Positions 54,826 through 62,072 of a stretch of DNA of 64,000 nucleotides are shown here, piece after piece (position 1 is the stretch's first letter; each line of letters begins with the position of its first letter). Under the pieces are notes generated by a model. The model did not search any database. It was not told the DNA's origin and worked only from the letters and a program-made list of their open reading frames with translations. Origin of the DNA: Chryseobacterium ginsenosidimutans (GTDB taxonomy: Bacteria; Bacteroidota; Bacteroidia; Flavobacteriales; Weeksellaceae); contig NZ_JAUSXC010000001.1 of NCBI RefSeq assembly GCF_030823405.1, forward strand, positions 248,001-312,000, written 5' to 3'. The position numbers and the translations under genes are program-made.

Positions 54826-54833
54826 TAATTTTG
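54826..54833 (+). promoter_or_regulatory. -7 promoter element of the small lipoprotein at 54897
   Basis: TAATTTTG, perfect TAnnTTTG. No -33 TTG. The transcript would start near 54839 and carry a 9-codon mini-ORF (54844-54873). Confidence 0.38.
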
Positions 54834-54843
54834 GAGGTACCAC

Positions 54844-54873
54844 ATGGCATTTCATTTGAATAGTTGTGTTTAA
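54844..54873 (+). CDS. Possible leader peptide (9 codons)
   Basis: ATG followed by MAFHLNSCV and TAA, preceded six bases upstream by GGAGG, a Shine-Dalgarno-like sequence that is rare in this window. It lies between the -7 element and the lipoprotein start at 54897. Translation is unproven, and it may be chance. Confidence 0.22.
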   Translation: MAFHLNSCV

Positions 54874-54896
54874 TAAACCATTAACGAAATATTGAT

Positions 54897-55289
54897 ATGA
54901 AAAAAGCAATCAGAATTTTAGGAGCATTCCTTTTAATGTTTTTTGTAGTCACGACAATTACATCATGCAGCGACGACGATGACCCTGCAAACAACGATTT
55001 TTTTGCAGGAACGTATAAAGGCAGCGTCTCATACACCGACAGTGAGAATAACATCAGCTCGGATGACGGAAGTGTATTTGTAACAAAAATTGCAAGCGGA
55101 ACAAAATATAATTTCGCCTTCTCCAACGGGATTCCTGACTTGAACGGAATTGAGTTTAACCAACAAGGAGACAACACTCTTGTAATGGTAGGCTCTACGG
55201 CAACAACGTACATTAGAATTGACAATAATGAATTGAAAATTTTATATTTAAAAGACGGTAAATCTTGGACAGCCAACTGTACTCGATAA
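54897..55289 (+). CDS. Small lipoprotein of unknown function
   Basis: 130 residues. Lipoprotein signal with lipobox Cys25 (TTITSCSDDDD), then an acidic linker and a lipocalin-like run of beta strands (FFAGTYKGSVSYTD, GSVFVTKIASGTKYNFAFSNG, GDNTLVMVGSTATTYIRI). The Asp run directly after the cysteine may affect surface export in Bacteroidota. A strong terminator follows; it appears to be a single-gene unit. Confidence 0.82.
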   Translation: MKKAIRILGAFLLMFFVVTTITSCSDDDDPANNDFFAGTYKGSVSYTDSENNISSDDGSVFVTKIASGTKYNFAFSNGIPDLNGIEFNQQGDNTLVMVGSTATTYIRIDNNELKILYLKDGKSWTANCTR

Positions 55290-55314
55290 ACCAACTATTT
55301 ATGCAACATGTTAG

Positions 55315-55350
55315 AATCTGCTTTTCCTTACGGAAAAGCAGATTTTGTTT
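55315..55350 (+). terminator. Intrinsic terminator after the small lipoprotein gene
   Basis: 13-bp perfect stem AATCTGCTTTTCC/GGAAAAGCAGATT with a 4-base loop and a following TTGTTTTA tail, 26 bases after the stop codon. Confidence 0.9.
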
Positions 55351-55471
55351 TATAATCACGTAAGACTTTATGATTATGAATTCTTTTGAAATAATGTATT
55401 TAAGCTTTTTTTAAGCTGTGATAAACTTTAGTTAAGTTTCTAAAACCTAGATTTCCAGTCTGATTTTTGTA

Positions 55472-55479
55472 TAACTTTG
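55472..55479 (+). promoter_or_regulatory. -7 promoter element for the KKDGTPDKRYK-repeat gene
   Basis: TAACTTTG, perfect TAnnTTTG, 29 bases before ATG 55509. It falls inside the longest reading frame and so supports the internal ATG as start. Confidence 0.45.
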
Positions 55480-55508
55480 ACTCAAGAAAAACAAACAAAA
55501 TCAACTTT

Positions 55509-55790
55509 ATGAAAAAATTATTATCTGCAATGTCAATAGTTTTAGGACTAGGACTTGCAACAGCTCAACAAGTTGCTCCGGCTGCATCTAAAACGCATCA
55601 GACTGTAAAAACAGTAAAAGCGACAACAGCTCCTGCAACAAAACCATCTGCAACTGTAAAAGCAGCAACAGCAACACCACCTCCTGCAGCTAAAATGAAA
55701 AAAGACGGAACACCGGACAAAAGATATAAGGGAAATAAAAATCTAAAAAAGGATGGTACTCCCGACAAAAGGTACAAAGCAAATAAATAA
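55509..55790 (+). CDS. Small exported Ala/Lys-rich protein with repeated KKDGTPDKRYK motif
   Basis: 93 residues from ATG 55509, which starts a signal peptide (KKLLSAMSIVLGLGLATAQQ). The middle is Ala/Thr/Pro/Lys-rich low complexity (KTVKATTAPATKPSATVKAA). The C-terminus has two copies of KKDGTPDKRYK, each followed by a short Asn/Lys run, almost back to back. The motif is known to me from hypothetical proteins of Chryseobacterium-like bacteria. Very basic overall; it may bind an acidic surface or nucleic acid. Function unknown. Confidence 0.8.
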   Translation: MKKLLSAMSIVLGLGLATAQQVAPAASKTHQTVKTVKATTAPATKPSATVKAATATPPPAAKMKKDGTPDKRYKGNKNLKKDGTPDKRYKANK

Positions 55791-55831
55791 ACTCAACATA
55801 TAGTTGTTATTTTCATAATCAAATTTCGAAG

Positions 55832-55866
55832 AACCGATGTACACTCATTCATCGGTTTTTTTTGTG
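55832..55866 (+). terminator. Intrinsic terminator after the repeat-protein gene
   Basis: Stem AACCGATG/CATCGGTT (8 bp, extended by flanking A-T pairs, 10-base loop) followed by eight T's. Confidence 0.88.
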
Positions 55867-55905
55867 CTTATTCATAAAAATGTTCGCCAATTCTTCAGTT
55901 ATTTA

Positions 55906-55913
55906 TAAATTTG
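55906..55913 (+). promoter_or_regulatory. -7 promoter element abutting the GH3 gene start
   Basis: TAAATTTG, perfect TAnnTTTG, ends only four bases before ATG 55918. If used, the transcript would be leaderless or nearly so. No -33 TTG. Confidence 0.45.
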
Positions 55914-55917
55914 AACC

Positions 55918-57417
55918 ATGTTAAACTTCCTAAAGAAAAATGCGGCATTGGTTTGGGCGAAAAAGCACGTCCAAAAGGCAGAAGAATTCAAGAAAAATTC
56001 TGAGAAAAATCAAGAAGAACTGTTATTATCAATGGTGAATACAGCTCAAAAAACACTTTTTGGAAGGGAACATGATTTTGAAAATATTAAAACCATTCAA
56101 GATTTTCAGGAAAGAGTAAAAGTTGCCGACTATGAAGATCTAAAACCCTATATTGAAAGAGTAAAAAAAGGACAAGCCAATATTCTATGGATAGAAACTC
56201 CTGAATATTTTGCTAAAACTTCGGGAACAACTTCAGGTTCTAAATATATTCCTATTTCTAAGGAAGGAATGCCTTTTCAGTTAAAAGGAGCCCAAAGTGC
56301 ACTTTTTCATTATATTGCTAAAAAGAATAATGCCGATTTTGTAAAAGGAAAAATGATCTTTTTACAGGGAAGCCCCGAATTAGAAGAAGTTTTCGGAATA
56401 AAAACCGGCCGGCTTTCAGGAATTGTAGCGCATCATATCCCAAAATACTTACAGAAAAACAGACTTCCAAGTTGGGAAACCAATATGATGGAAGATTGGG
56501 AAGCAAAAGTTGAGAAAATTGTAGAGGAAACCGAAAAGGAAAACATGACCTTAATTTCCGGAATTCCCCCTTGGCTGATTATGTATTTTGAAAAATTAAT
56601 TGAAAAGCGTGGCAAAAAGATCAAAAAGATTTTTCCTAATCTTCAATTAATTGTTACGGGAGGTGTCAATTACGAGCCTTACCGCGACAAAATGGAAGAA
56701 CTGTTGGGCGGAAAGGTAGATATTGTTCAGACATTTCCTGCTTCGGAAGGATTTTTTGCGTTTCAGGATGATTATACCAAAGAAGGACTTTTACTTTTAA
56801 CCAATCACGGAATTTTCTACGAATTTATCCCATTAGAAGAATATGGAAAGCCTGATGCAAGAAGATTAACGCTAAAAGAGGTTGAGCTTAATAAGGATTA
56901 TGCCTTAATTTTAACAACAAATTCAGGACTTTGGGCATATTCAATTGGTGATGTTGTGAGATTTATCGATAAAGATCCGCATAGAATTCTGGTAAGTGGA
57001 AGGACGAAACATTTCACCTCAGCTTTTGGGGAACATGTAATTGCTTTTGAAGTGGAGGAAGCAATGAAGGCAACTTTAGAAAAATATCCTGCGCAGATTA
57101 CAGAATTTCATCTGGCTCCGCAAGTAAACCCAAATGAAGGACTTCCTTATCATGAATGGTTTATCGAGTTTGAAAAAGAGCCGGAAAATTTAGATGTATT
57201 TAAAAACGAGCTTGATGATCAACTCAGAAAACGTAATACTTATTACAATGATCTGATTTCGGGAAATATTCTGCAAAAACTCCATATTTCATCATTAAAG
57301 AAAAATGCTTTCAATGAATATGCAAAATCACAGGGAAAACTTGGAGGTCAAAACAAAACCCCGAGACTGGGGAATGACAGAAAAGTTGCAGATTTATTGG
57401 AAATTTATAAACTTTAA
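55918..57417 (+). CDS. GH3 auxin-responsive promoter family protein (acyl-adenylating enzyme)
   Basis: 499 residues. Plant GH3 enzymes adenylate carboxylic acids and join them to amino acids; bacterial members are common in Bacteroidota but their substrate is not established. Motifs are the ATP site YFAKTSGTTSGSKYIPIS (near residue 100), the second motif QTFPASEGFFAFQDD, and YSIGDVVRFIDKDPHRILVSGRTK in the hinge and C-terminal region. Cytoplasmic, no signal. No obvious partner genes; a terminator lies upstream and a small lipoprotein gene downstream. Confidence 0.9.
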   Translation: MLNFLKKNAALVWAKKHVQKAEEFKKNSEKNQEELLLSMVNTAQKTLFGREHDFENIKTIQDFQERVKVADYEDLKPYIERVKKGQANILWIETPEYFAKTSGTTSGSKYIPISKEGMPFQLKGAQSALFHYIAKKNNADFVKGKMIFLQGSPELEEVFGIKTGRLSGIVAHHIPKYLQKNRLPSWETNMMEDWEAKVEKIVEETEKENMTLISGIPPWLIMYFEKLIEKRGKKIKKIFPNLQLIVTGGVNYEPYRDKMEELLGGKVDIVQTFPASEGFFAFQDDYTKEGLLLLTNHGIFYEFIPLEEYGKPDARRLTLKEVELNKDYALILTTNSGLWAYSIGDVVRFIDKDPHRILVSGRTKHFTSAFGEHVIAFEVEEAMKATLEKYPAQITEFHLAPQVNPNEGLPYHEWFIEFEKEPENLDVFKNELDDQLRKRNTYYNDLISGNILQKLHISSLKKNAFNEYAKSQGKLGGQNKTPRLGNDRKVADLLEIYKL

Positions 57418-57460
57418 ACACATTTTTTCAATTCCGGAAACGTATATTCGAAAAAAATTA

Positions 57461-57468
57461 TAAATTTG
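57461..57468 (+). promoter_or_regulatory. -7 promoter element for the lipoprotein at 57487
   Basis: TAAATTTG, perfect TAnnTTTG, 18 bases before ATG 57487. No -33 TTG. Confidence 0.42.
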
Positions 57469-57486
57469 GAAAACTAAAAAATAATA

Positions 57487-57852
57487 ATGAAAGCATCTGT
57501 ACTTTTAAAATCATCTTTATTGACGTCGTTATTTGTAATTTCATCTTGTGCAACTACAAAATATTCAGAAGACACTGCCAAAAATGATTATTCTAATCTT
57601 GAAGCAGGTAAAATGTATACTGTGATGATGAAAGATGGTTCAAAAAATCAAAAAATGTTATTCCGTAATGTAGATGGTGATAATCTGATAGGAACGGCCG
57701 GAAAAAAAGACAGTGCAGTGGTAACCATCCCAAAATCTAATGTAGCTGCGGTAAGAGACAGCAGAAAAGCAAGAATTACTGCTGGAGCTGTTGTAATTGG
57801 CGCTGCCGGAGTTGCCGCATTGGTTCTAAGTTCTACAAGAGCTGATGACTAA
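57487..57852 (+). CDS. Small lipoprotein of unknown function
   Basis: 121 residues with lipobox Cys22 (VISSCATTK). The mature part has a short beta-rich segment (KMYTVMMKDGSKNQKMLFRNVDGDNL) and a C-terminal Gly/Ala-rich hydrophobic helix (ITAGAVVIGAAGVAALVLSS) that could insert in a membrane. No family recognised with certainty. A strong terminator follows. Confidence 0.8.
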   Translation: MKASVLLKSSLLTSLFVISSCATTKYSEDTAKNDYSNLEAGKMYTVMMKDGSKNQKMLFRNVDGDNLIGTAGKKDSAVVTIPKSNVAAVRDSRKARITAGAVVIGAAGVAALVLSSTRADD

Positions 57853-57907
57853 ATAGATTTTATCTTTTAGACCTCATTTAATTTATCATTCAAAAAAATA
57901 TGATATG

Positions 57908-57942
57908 AATAGCCTTAAATGAATATTTGAGGCTATTTTTGT
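57908..57942 (+). terminator. Intrinsic terminator overlapping the start of the MFS gene
   Basis: 13-bp stem AATAGCCTTAAAT/ATTTGAGGCTATT with one G-T pair and loop GAAT, followed by TTTG. The T tail ends four bases before the ATG of the MFS gene. Confidence 0.8.
57934..57941 (+). promoter_or_regulatory. -7 promoter element inside the terminator, abutting the MFS gene start
   Basis: TATTTTTG, perfect TAnnTTTG, formed by the descending arm and T tail of the terminator and ending four bases before ATG 57946. Confidence 0.38.
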
Positions 57943-57945
57943 CGG

Positions 57946-59181
57946 ATGATTTCTTTTACCCCGTTGCAGACATTGCAAAATGTCGAATTCAGAAACCTTC
58001 TTACGGGAAGATTTTTTATTGTTTTAGCTTTTAGGATGCTCGCTACTTTATTGGGATGGTGGGTTTACCAATTAACAAAAGATCCTTTTTCAATCGGTTT
58101 GATAGGGCTTTCTGAGGTTATTCCGGCGGTAAGCTGTGCTTTATATGCCGGTCACGTAATTGATACAACCGAAAAGAAAAGATTATTATTAATTTGCAAT
58201 TATGCTTACATTTTTCTCATAGGATTATTATTAATTCCTGCTTTTCTTAATGTAGAAATGCATTTTACGGGACATCAGATTACCTACTTTATCTACGGAG
58301 TTATTTTCTTTACAGGGATTGCGAGAGCCTTTATCGGGCCAATTGTTCCATCAATGATTCCTAAAATTGTAAAAAAAGAAAATCTTCCAAATGCCGTTAC
58401 TTTAAACCAGGCAACATTCCTTATTTCTTCTGTTTGTGGACATGCAGTCGGCGGATTTTTAATTGGTTACGTCGGAATTAAATTCACGTTAATTGTGATT
58501 ATCTCTTTAATATTTTTAGCATCATTATTCTTTTTTCAACTAAATAAACAATATTCTGAATACAAAAAAGAGAATATTAACGTTATAGATAGCATGCGCG
58601 AAGGAATTTCTTACATTTTTAAAACGAAAGAAATTTTGGGGGCACTTTGTCTGGATATGTTTGCTGTACTTTTCGGTGGTGCAGTTGCGATGATACCGGT
58701 TTATGCGACTGATATCCTGAAAGTAGGAGCAGAAGGTTTCGGATTATTGAATGCTGCATCGGATATTGGATCAATGTGCATCATTACAATGTTATCAATA
58801 ATCCCGCTGAGAAAAAACCAAGGTAAGATTTTACTTGCCGTAGTGACAGGGTTTGGGCTTTGCATTATCGGCTTCGGTTTGTCGCATTTGTATTGGCTTT
58901 CATTCATGTTCCTTGTATTAAGCGGTATGCTGGATGGAATTTCTGTAGTCATCAGAGGAACAATCGTTCAGTTGAAAACTCCAGATCATATAAGAGGAAG
59001 GGTTTTGAGTGTAAATTCTATCTTTATTATGTCCAGCAACGAAATGGGACAATTTGAAAGCGGACTTTCGGCAAAATTATTCGGTGTTGTACGATCTGTG
59101 GTAATTGGCGGAACGATGACAGTGCTTATTGCATTAATCGTAGGAAGTACAAATCCTAAATTAAGAAAAATGCAATATTAA
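57946..59181 (+). CDS. Major facilitator superfamily transporter (MFS_3/EntS-like exporter)
   Basis: 411 residues, about eleven or twelve hydrophobic segments. The N-terminus FRNLLTGRFFIVLAFRMLATLLGWWVYQLTKDPFSIGLIGLSEVIPA is typical of MFS_3-type efflux proteins such as enterobactin exporter EntS. The loop 2-3 motif appears as YAGHVIDTTEKKRLL. A second copy-like part includes GMLDGISVVIRGTIVQLKTPDHIRGRVLSVNSIFI. Probable drug or metabolite efflux; substrate unknown. ATG 57946 is needed to keep the conserved N-terminus. Confidence 0.9.
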   Translation: MISFTPLQTLQNVEFRNLLTGRFFIVLAFRMLATLLGWWVYQLTKDPFSIGLIGLSEVIPAVSCALYAGHVIDTTEKKRLLLICNYAYIFLIGLLLIPAFLNVEMHFTGHQITYFIYGVIFFTGIARAFIGPIVPSMIPKIVKKENLPNAVTLNQATFLISSVCGHAVGGFLIGYVGIKFTLIVIISLIFLASLFFFQLNKQYSEYKKENINVIDSMREGISYIFKTKEILGALCLDMFAVLFGGAVAMIPVYATDILKVGAEGFGLLNAASDIGSMCIITMLSIIPLRKNQGKILLAVVTGFGLCIIGFGLSHLYWLSFMFLVLSGMLDGISVVIRGTIVQLKTPDHIRGRVLSVNSIFIMSSNEMGQFESGLSAKLFGVVRSVVIGGTMTVLIALIVGSTNPKLRKMQY

Positions 59182-59243
59182 AACAATATATACGTTTTTA
59201 TTAAATTAATCTTAAAAACTTTAAATTAAGATTAATAATTTTT

Positions 59244-59251
59244 TATATTTG
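59244..59251 (+). promoter_or_regulatory. -7 promoter element for the gene at 59272
   Basis: TATATTTG, perfect TAnnTTTG, 20 bases before ATG 59272. The base pattern at -33 is TTA rather than TTG. Confidence 0.42.
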
Positions 59252-59271
59252 TGATATAAAATTTCCCCTAC

Positions 59272-59886
59272 ATGAAAAAAACTTTACTAATTTGGTTTTC
59301 CGTATTAGGTTTTTGTGCCAACGCTCAAAACCTTACAGAAAAAGACTTTCAACAATCTGTTTCGCAAGTAAATACCGCTAAAACAGACAACGATTACGAC
59401 AACGTTTTCAAAAAATTTTCTAAGTTCTCTGAAACCAAAACTACTGATAAATGGCAGGCATATTATTACGCTGCTGTTTCCATGTATCTTAAAACGGAGT
59501 TACAACTAAAGAAAACGGTACATCAGGATATTTCAGAATCTAATGCTCTTGCAGGAAAATTTGCCAAAGCAGCATTTTCTCAGCAAAATAATGCTGAAAC
59601 CAATATATTATTAGGGTTGATATATCTTCAGAAAGTACAGATCAAAGAATCTAAAGATGTACAAAAAGATTTGGATGTTGTTTCTCAAATGACAGCAAAA
59701 GCTGAAGCAAGCGCACCAAACAATCCCAGATTAGCAATTTTAAAGGCTAAACTGCAAGAAAGATCCGGAAATAAAGAAAATGCTGAAACTTTATTCAAAA
59801 AAGCATTAACCGGATTTGAAAACAGCAATTCTTCGGGCAGTTCTACACCAACATGGGGCAGACAGTTAATTCAACCAACTAAATAA
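59272..59886 (+). CDS. Exported TPR-like protein of unknown function
   Basis: 204 residues, signal peptide (KKTLLIWFSVLGFCANAQ). The mature part is almost all helical with tetratricopeptide-like repeats, for example WQAYYYAAVSMYLKTEL and NPRLAILKAKLQERSGNKENAETLFKKAL, ending in a Ser/Gly tail. Probably a periplasmic scaffold or binding protein. It precedes the T9SS cargo gene by 33 bases on the same strand and may be cotranscribed, but its role in secretion is only a suggestion. Confidence 0.8.
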   Translation: MKKTLLIWFSVLGFCANAQNLTEKDFQQSVSQVNTAKTDNDYDNVFKKFSKFSETKTTDKWQAYYYAAVSMYLKTELQLKKTVHQDISESNALAGKFAKAAFSQQNNAETNILLGLIYLQKVQIKESKDVQKDLDVVSQMTAKAEASAPNNPRLAILKAKLQERSGNKENAETLFKKALTGFENSNSSGSSTPTWGRQLIQPTK

Positions 59887-59919
59887 TCTACGGATTAAAA
59901 CCATCTTAAACCGATCAAA

Positions 59920-61989
59920 ATGAAAAAAACTCTATACATTTTTTTGATTTTTATATCTCAGATGATTTTCGCCCAATCCAGTTCAGACTGTGGCGGAAAT
60001 GTTCAGGTCTGTGGAAATACTCCTATCTCTTTTACTCCTACAGGACCCGGAAGTGTTCTTGAAACTTTAGGAGGATGTCTTGGCGGAGAGCATTTCTCCA
60101 TTTGGTATACATTTACCATTGCCACATCAGGAACATTGACATTTAATATAAATCCAAATAATTTCTCAGATGATTATGACTGGGCAGTATATGGTCCTAA
60201 TGTAACCTGCGGTAACTTAGGAGGACCTATCAGATGTAATTATTCTGCTGCAGATGGCCCAACAGGCCTTAATATGACAGCTACGAATACCTCATCAAAT
60301 GCAGGAGGTTCAGCCTTCTGTTCTTATATGGATGTTGTAGCAGGGCAAACATATTATCTTCTTGTTGATAACTTCTCTTCCAGTGCTGATGGTTTCGTTT
60401 TATCATGGGGAGGAACTGCAGCTTTGGTTTCTCCTTTCAACAGTGCTTTCCAACCATATCCTTTTATGGAACCAGGAAATCCTGGCCCAACACCATCTTC
60501 TCCTAGAGAGGTTATCGTATGTTCGAACCCAGCTGTTTTTGATTTTACTACTTTATCTGCAGGAATTGTAAATAACAATCCAAACTTTTTAGTATCTTAT
60601 TACAATACTTCAAATGATGCTATAACAGGTAATAACCCAATAACAACACCAATAACTGTTAATACAACAAGCATATATTATTACGCAATTACTTACTCTG
60701 TTCCAGGTGCACCAGCAAGTGCCATCAACAGATGTAGAATTCCTGGTAATTTTAAATTTATTCAACGTGCCATTACAGCTACTGATGTAACTTTAACAAA
60801 ATGTAATAATAACAATACAGGTACTGCCATATTTGATCTTACAACAGCCAATGTAATTGCAGATCCGACGGTAACGAAAAAGTATTACCCGACAATGGCT
60901 GACCTTAATGCCGGTACAAATGAGATTACAAATCCTTATCAGTATGTTTCAGCAGGAGGCTCTGTTTTTGTTTTGGTAACTTCACCATATGGATGTACCG
61001 ATATTGCAGAAATTACATTATCATTCTTCCCGGTAGTTGTTGTAAATGAAGCTACCTTAAGATCTTGTTTCATTGAAGCAAATCCTGCTACAGCTTTATT
61101 CGATCTTACTTTAGCTACTGTAACGACACAACCCGGTACTAAGACCTACTACCCATCTATGACAGATGCTGTAAACGGAACTAATGAAATTTTAACTCCT
61201 TCAACATACGTTTCTCCAAACGGAGTAGTTTATATCAAAGTAACAAATTCAAACCAATGTTATGGCGTTGCAAAAGTTAATCTGATTGTTCTGCCACCAG
61301 TGTATTCTAATGTTTTGGAAGACAAAATCATCTGTATGGAAGACACTACAACATTAGATGCAGGTCCTGGATTTACGGCATATAAATGGAGCACGGGAGC
61401 AACAACCCAAACAATAAATAATGTAACAGTAGGAACTTACTGGGTAGACCTTAAAACAGGGCAATGTACAACAAGACAAACTGTAAAAGTTTATGCTTCT
61501 GAACAGCCTGTTATCTCTAGTATTGACATCGCAAACAATACAGTTACCGTGAATGTTGTTGGAGGAACACCTCCTTACAAATATTCAGTTGACGGTATCA
61601 ACTGGCAGGACTCAAATGTTTTCACAAACATACCAAGAGGCGATAATACAATCTATGTAAAAGATGATTATGATTGTGATCCGCTTACAGTGACAGTAGT
61701 AGTTCCTAACTTAGTTAATGTAATCACTCCAAACGGAGATGGTGTAAACGACATTATAGACTATTCTGCATTGGCAAGCAAACAAAACCTGATATTAAGT
61801 ATTTTTGACAGATACGGAGTAAAAGTTGGTCAGGCCGATAAATTCAACGGATACAAATGGGACGGAACTACAGGTGGCAAAAAAGTACCTACCGGAACAT
61901 ATTGGTATTCTGTAACATGGAATGAAAACGACAAGAAAAATACACCATTCAAATTCTCAGGGTGGGTAATGGTGAAAAATAGAGAATAA
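59920..61989 (+). CDS. T9SS-secreted modular surface protein with type B sorting domain
   Basis: 689 residues. Signal peptide (to about residue 19, FAQSS). Residues 24-165 form a Cys-rich N-terminal module with WYTFTIATSGTLTFNI. Residues about 200-455 hold three modules of roughly 85 residues, each with an F-D-(F/L)-T strand, a YYPTM-like or YYNTS strand and an N-E-I or N-P-I turn. Residues 462-525 have a DAGPGFTAYKWSTGATTQ module. From about 598 the C-terminal ITPNGDGVNDIIDY...SIFDRYG...GTYWYSV is the gliding-motility-type (CHU_C) type B sorting domain, so it is exported by T9SS. Function likely adhesion or cell-surface structure. Confidence 0.92.
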   Translation: MKKTLYIFLIFISQMIFAQSSSDCGGNVQVCGNTPISFTPTGPGSVLETLGGCLGGEHFSIWYTFTIATSGTLTFNINPNNFSDDYDWAVYGPNVTCGNLGGPIRCNYSAADGPTGLNMTATNTSSNAGGSAFCSYMDVVAGQTYYLLVDNFSSSADGFVLSWGGTAALVSPFNSAFQPYPFMEPGNPGPTPSSPREVIVCSNPAVFDFTTLSAGIVNNNPNFLVSYYNTSNDAITGNNPITTPITVNTTSIYYYAITYSVPGAPASAINRCRIPGNFKFIQRAITATDVTLTKCNNNNTGTAIFDLTTANVIADPTVTKKYYPTMADLNAGTNEITNPYQYVSAGGSVFVLVTSPYGCTDIAEITLSFFPVVVVNEATLRSCFIEANPATALFDLTLATVTTQPGTKTYYPSMTDAVNGTNEILTPSTYVSPNGVVYIKVTNSNQCYGVAKVNLIVLPPVYSNVLEDKIICMEDTTTLDAGPGFTAYKWSTGATTQTINNVTVGTYWVDLKTGQCTTRQTVKVYASEQPVISSIDIANNTVTVNVVGGTPPYKYSVDGINWQDSNVFTNIPRGDNTIYVKDDYDCDPLTVTVVVPNLVNVITPNGDGVNDIIDYSALASKQNLILSIFDRYGVKVGQADKFNGYKWDGTTGGKKVPTGTYWYSVTWNENDKKNTPFKFSGWVMVKNRE

Positions 61990-62002
61990 GCACCAAAATA
62001 TT

Positions 62003-62033
62003 AAAGAAACCGCTTTCAATAAGCGGTTTCTTT
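62003..62033 (+). terminator. Intrinsic terminator between the two T9SS proteins
   Basis: 13-bp perfect stem AAAGAAACCGCTT/AAGCGGTTTCTTT, 5-base loop, 13 bases after the stop codon; the T-rich tail is part of the stem. Confidence 0.85.
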
Positions 62034-62072
62034 CACATAATAAAGTCTAATATATTTTAAAAATCATTTCTA

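Noticed and set aside
54881..55294. Minus-strand 137-codon frame over the small lipoprotein
   Set aside because: It is antisense to a lipoprotein with a good signal and terminator; no promoter or family features of its own.
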